NCBI GenBank assembly: GCA_016647705.1
Contig: CM028325.1
Span: 27,198,474-27,262,473, forward strand
Origin: Eucommia ulmoides
Taxonomy: Eukaryota > Streptophyta > Magnoliopsida > Garryales > Eucommiaceae
Direction: 5' to 3'
DNA: 64,000 bases
Shown in pieces: positions 62,801 to 64,000 of the stretch. Within the stretch, counting starts at the first letter, position 1. The number at the start of each line of letters is the position of its first letter. The notes under the pieces are model-generated. The model saw nothing but the letters and a program-made list of their open reading frames with translations, was not told where the DNA came from and did not search any database. Position numbers and translations under genes: made by a program.

Positions 62801-63047
62801 TTATGCATTCATCATTCAAAATTTATACCTGAATACTGTTATTAGATCCAACATAGTACTGATCAACAGTCTTCAACCATCCCACATCATCATGTGTATG
62901 AGGAACCAAATGGACATTCAATTTGCCTTCAACAATGCGACCACCAGTGTTGTATCTGATGTAATTCCCCCCATTAACAGCCCCATAAGAACAAAATAAA
63001 ACGAAAACACACAGAAACACCGGAACAGTGAAATGAAATCTTCCCAT
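47833..63047 (-). CDS. Alpha-mannosidase, GH38, lysosomal/vacuolar type (29 exons)
   Basis: Encodes a 1006-residue glycoside hydrolase family 38 enzyme, which removes alpha-linked mannose from N-glycans and free oligosaccharides, probably in the vacuole or apoplast. All 29 exons have GT-AG introns and join in one frame (3021 bases with the stop). Residues 1-25 look like a signal peptide ([12 protein letters not shown] core). Zinc ligands and active site are seen as HTHDDVGW (His52, Asp54), [10 protein letters not shown] (Asp174, the nucleophile) and HHDAITGT (His416, Asp417). Sequons include NVTRT, NETW, NISY, NETI, NGSP and NETV. Length matches plant homologues of about 1020 residues (Arabidopsis At3g26720 type). 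The start at 63047 is the first in-frame ATG. Nothing appears broken. Golgi mannosidase II is excluded by the lack of a membrane anchor and by the HTHDDVGW form of the motif. Family call is very sure; subcellular site is inferred. Confidence 0.95.
48560..49311. repeat. TRIM-like LTR repeats in intron 28
   Basis: A plus copy starting TGTTGAATCCCACGTCATAT at about 48802, with an older related segment near 48575 (TGTTGGGTCTCATATCGTAT), and a minus-strand copy starting TGTTGAATCCCACATCGC at 49311. Near 49069 is GCATCAGAGCCCATCC, similar to a tRNA-Met binding site. These fit short non-autonomous LTR elements (TRIM). Boundaries are uncertain. They lie inside an intron of 1742 bp. Confidence 0.45.
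52290..52405. repeat. Short direct duplication in intron 22
   Basis: TAGGTAAAAAGATGTAGA occurs at about 52292 and again at about 52386, each followed by an ACAGAGAGG-like sequence. A small local duplication. The rest of this 1.75-kb intron between exons 21 and 22 (52171-53924) shows nothing recognisable. Confidence 0.5.
54323..54551. mobile_element. hAT-type MITE in intron 19
   Basis: A 229-bp element with imperfect terminal inverted repeats, CAGCTGCGGATTC at one end and CAGTGGTGGAAC read from the other. It is flanked by an 8-bp duplication with one mismatch (AGTAAAAG at 54315-54322, AGTGAAAG at 54552-54559). Eight-base duplications and CAG-type ends are typical of hAT. The interior has G- and C-runs and no coding capacity. 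It lies in the 1.16-kb intron between exons 19 and 20. Confidence 0.7.
56884..60668 (-). other. Alpha-mannosidase exons 9-16 (residues 321-626)
   Basis: Exons: 60568-60668, 60370-60463, 60066-60233, 59811-59897, 59290-59355, 59148-59204, 57382-57589, 56884-57020. The first three give the [14 protein letters not shown] helix region and the QHHDAITGT zinc site. The rest give the mid domain, with [12 protein letters not shown] and [20 protein letters not shown]. The 1.56-kb intron between exons 14 and 15 shows no recognisable element. Confidence 0.92.
61197..63047 (-). other. Alpha-mannosidase exons 1-8 (residues 1-320)
   Basis: Exons, in transcript order: 62829-63047, 62595-62678, 62400-62488, 62127-62301, 61784-61903, 61609-61695, 61434-61505, 61197-61310. 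They carry the signal peptide, the first zinc site and the catalytic aspartate, then [20 protein letters not shown] and [20 protein letters not shown], which is the GH38 N-terminal catalytic domain. An intron (phase 2) splits the isoleucine codon before [11 protein letters not shown]. Confidence 0.93.
62347..62377. repeat. (CA)n plus A-run in intron 3
   Basis: About nine CA repeats followed by some 16 A residues. A simple microsatellite. Confidence 0.8.
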
Positions 63048-63400
63048 ATTGAAAGCTGATTGCCCGTTTGCTTCGGGAACCTCTGCTTCAGCTCCATAGA
63101 TATACTCGAAGAATGTGAGGTCGCCAATAACATTATGATCACTTCCTGATAGCGACAACCGTCCTTGAGCTAGAGCTAGGGTTTTTTCACTTGGGCAGAA
63201 AAATGAAAAACAAATTCGTACGAATTCTTATGGATGGGAACCTACTCGGAAGGCATTTTGCTTGTGGAAGTAGTGGCTAACATCGAGTGGTAAAAAATAT
63301 TTGGAAGTTTTCTCCCAATGATTAAAATCCGCTGTTGAAGACAAAAGTAGGTTAAAGCTTCGCATGCCAAATTTCCCGGCGGCGGGAGGGAGAAAATAAA
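63048..63400 (-). promoter_or_regulatory. 5' leader and proximal promoter of the alpha-mannosidase gene
   Basis: No clear TATA box is seen. An ATG at 63131-63133 (minus strand), in another frame, opens a reading frame that overlaps the true start and ends near 62918. A perfect palindrome AATTCGTACGAATT is at 63213-63226. TTTCCCGGC at 63372-63380 (plus strand) fits the E2F consensus TTTSSCGSS. None of these has support beyond sequence. Confidence 0.4.
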
Positions 63401-63605
63401 ATACACTTTTCACCCTCACAGGATGTTTGATTAGAAGTAATGCAATCAACTGAATTTTGAATGGATTCTATTTAAATTTTAATTAAATTCTATCATAGTT
63501 CGATTCAATTACCCCAACTGAACATTCCGGTGAAGTTTAAACTATTCTCCTTTGTGTTATCTAATTTATAATTGATAACATTTTCCACGAAAAAATGGTT
63601 AAAAA

Positions 63606-63960
63606 TCATTAATAACCCATCGAAAATAAATTTCAACGAAAAATTTATTTTTGTGAACGTTCACAATAGATTAAACTCATGAAAATTATATCATTTTAAT
63701 TTATATTTAATTATCTTCGTTTTGATATCAATATTGATTATTTTTTAGTGAAAAAAAATAAAAAATGAACATTCACTGAAAATTATCAACATCGCTTCTT
63801 TAATAACTCGTCAATTATAGAAATAAGCATTTACAAAAAAATCATTTTGTAAACTTTCATAATGAATTAAATTAATGAAGATTATACTATTTTAATCTAC
63901 ATTTCAGACTCTTCGTTTTGATATTTATGTTGATTATTTATTAGTTTAAGAAATTACTCA
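63606..63960. repeat. Diverged tandem duplication upstream of the gene
   Basis: Two AT-rich units of about 185-190 bp (63606-63790 and about 63797-63960) share the order GAAAATTATATCATTTTAAT, then CTTCGTTTTGATAT, then TTGATTATTTWTTAGT. The rest of the stretch 63400-64000 is AT-rich and shows no gene. Confidence 0.6.
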
Positions 63961-64000
63961 ATGAATGTTTACCAAATTACCCCCAATAAAATGTGACTTA

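Noticed and set aside
63048-63158. N-terminal extension of the alpha-mannosidase to 63158
   Set aside because: The codon at 63158 is TTG, not ATG, and the sequence before 63047 does not look like a signal peptide, whereas the sequence after it does.

Overview
The window is nuclear DNA of a flowering plant, most likely a eudicot. The evidence is a 29-exon GH38 alpha-mannosidase gene with small GT-AG introns, AT-rich intergenic DNA, and plant-specific transposon lineages (Ty3/gypsy Tat, Ty1/copia Sirevirus, a hAT-type MITE, TRIM-like repeats). The species cannot be fixed from sequence alone. No rRNA, tRNA or CRISPR was found.

Bases 1-38777 are a stack of nested LTR retrotransposons, all decayed. 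At 1-3037 a minus-strand LTR of a palindrome-rich gypsy family is split by a plus-strand solo LTR of the same family (743-2441, 5-bp target duplication CTCGC). At about 3040-7439 lies a minus-strand Copia remnant that abuts and truncates the left LTR of a large minus-strand Tat element (7440-38777). The Tat element was expanded from about 10 kb to over 31 kb by later insertions: a solo LTR at 9821-11159, a Sirevirus solo LTR at 11867-14184, a second solo LTR at 18143-19499, and a full-length Sirevirus at 22075-37732 that splits its gag. The 3' LTR of that Sirevirus was in turn split by a non-autonomous Tat-like element (29229-36336). Target duplications support the order of events. The Tat element also carries two reading frames antisense to its pol and a minisatellite between pol and those frames.

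Bases 38778-47610 hold no convincing host gene. They contain low-complexity DNA and a cluster of non-autonomous inverted-repeat elements, including two arrays of one 14-base motif in opposite orientation (42060-42850 and 44900-46110).

Bases 47760-63050 hold the only host gene, on the minus strand: an apparently intact lysosomal/vacuolar-type alpha-mannosidase of 1006 residues. All 29 exons join in frame, and the zinc ligands and catalytic aspartate are present. Its introns contain a 229-bp hAT-type MITE and TRIM-like repeats. Bases 63050-64000 are its 5' flank, with an upstream ATG, a possible E2F-like site and an AT-rich diverged tandem duplication.
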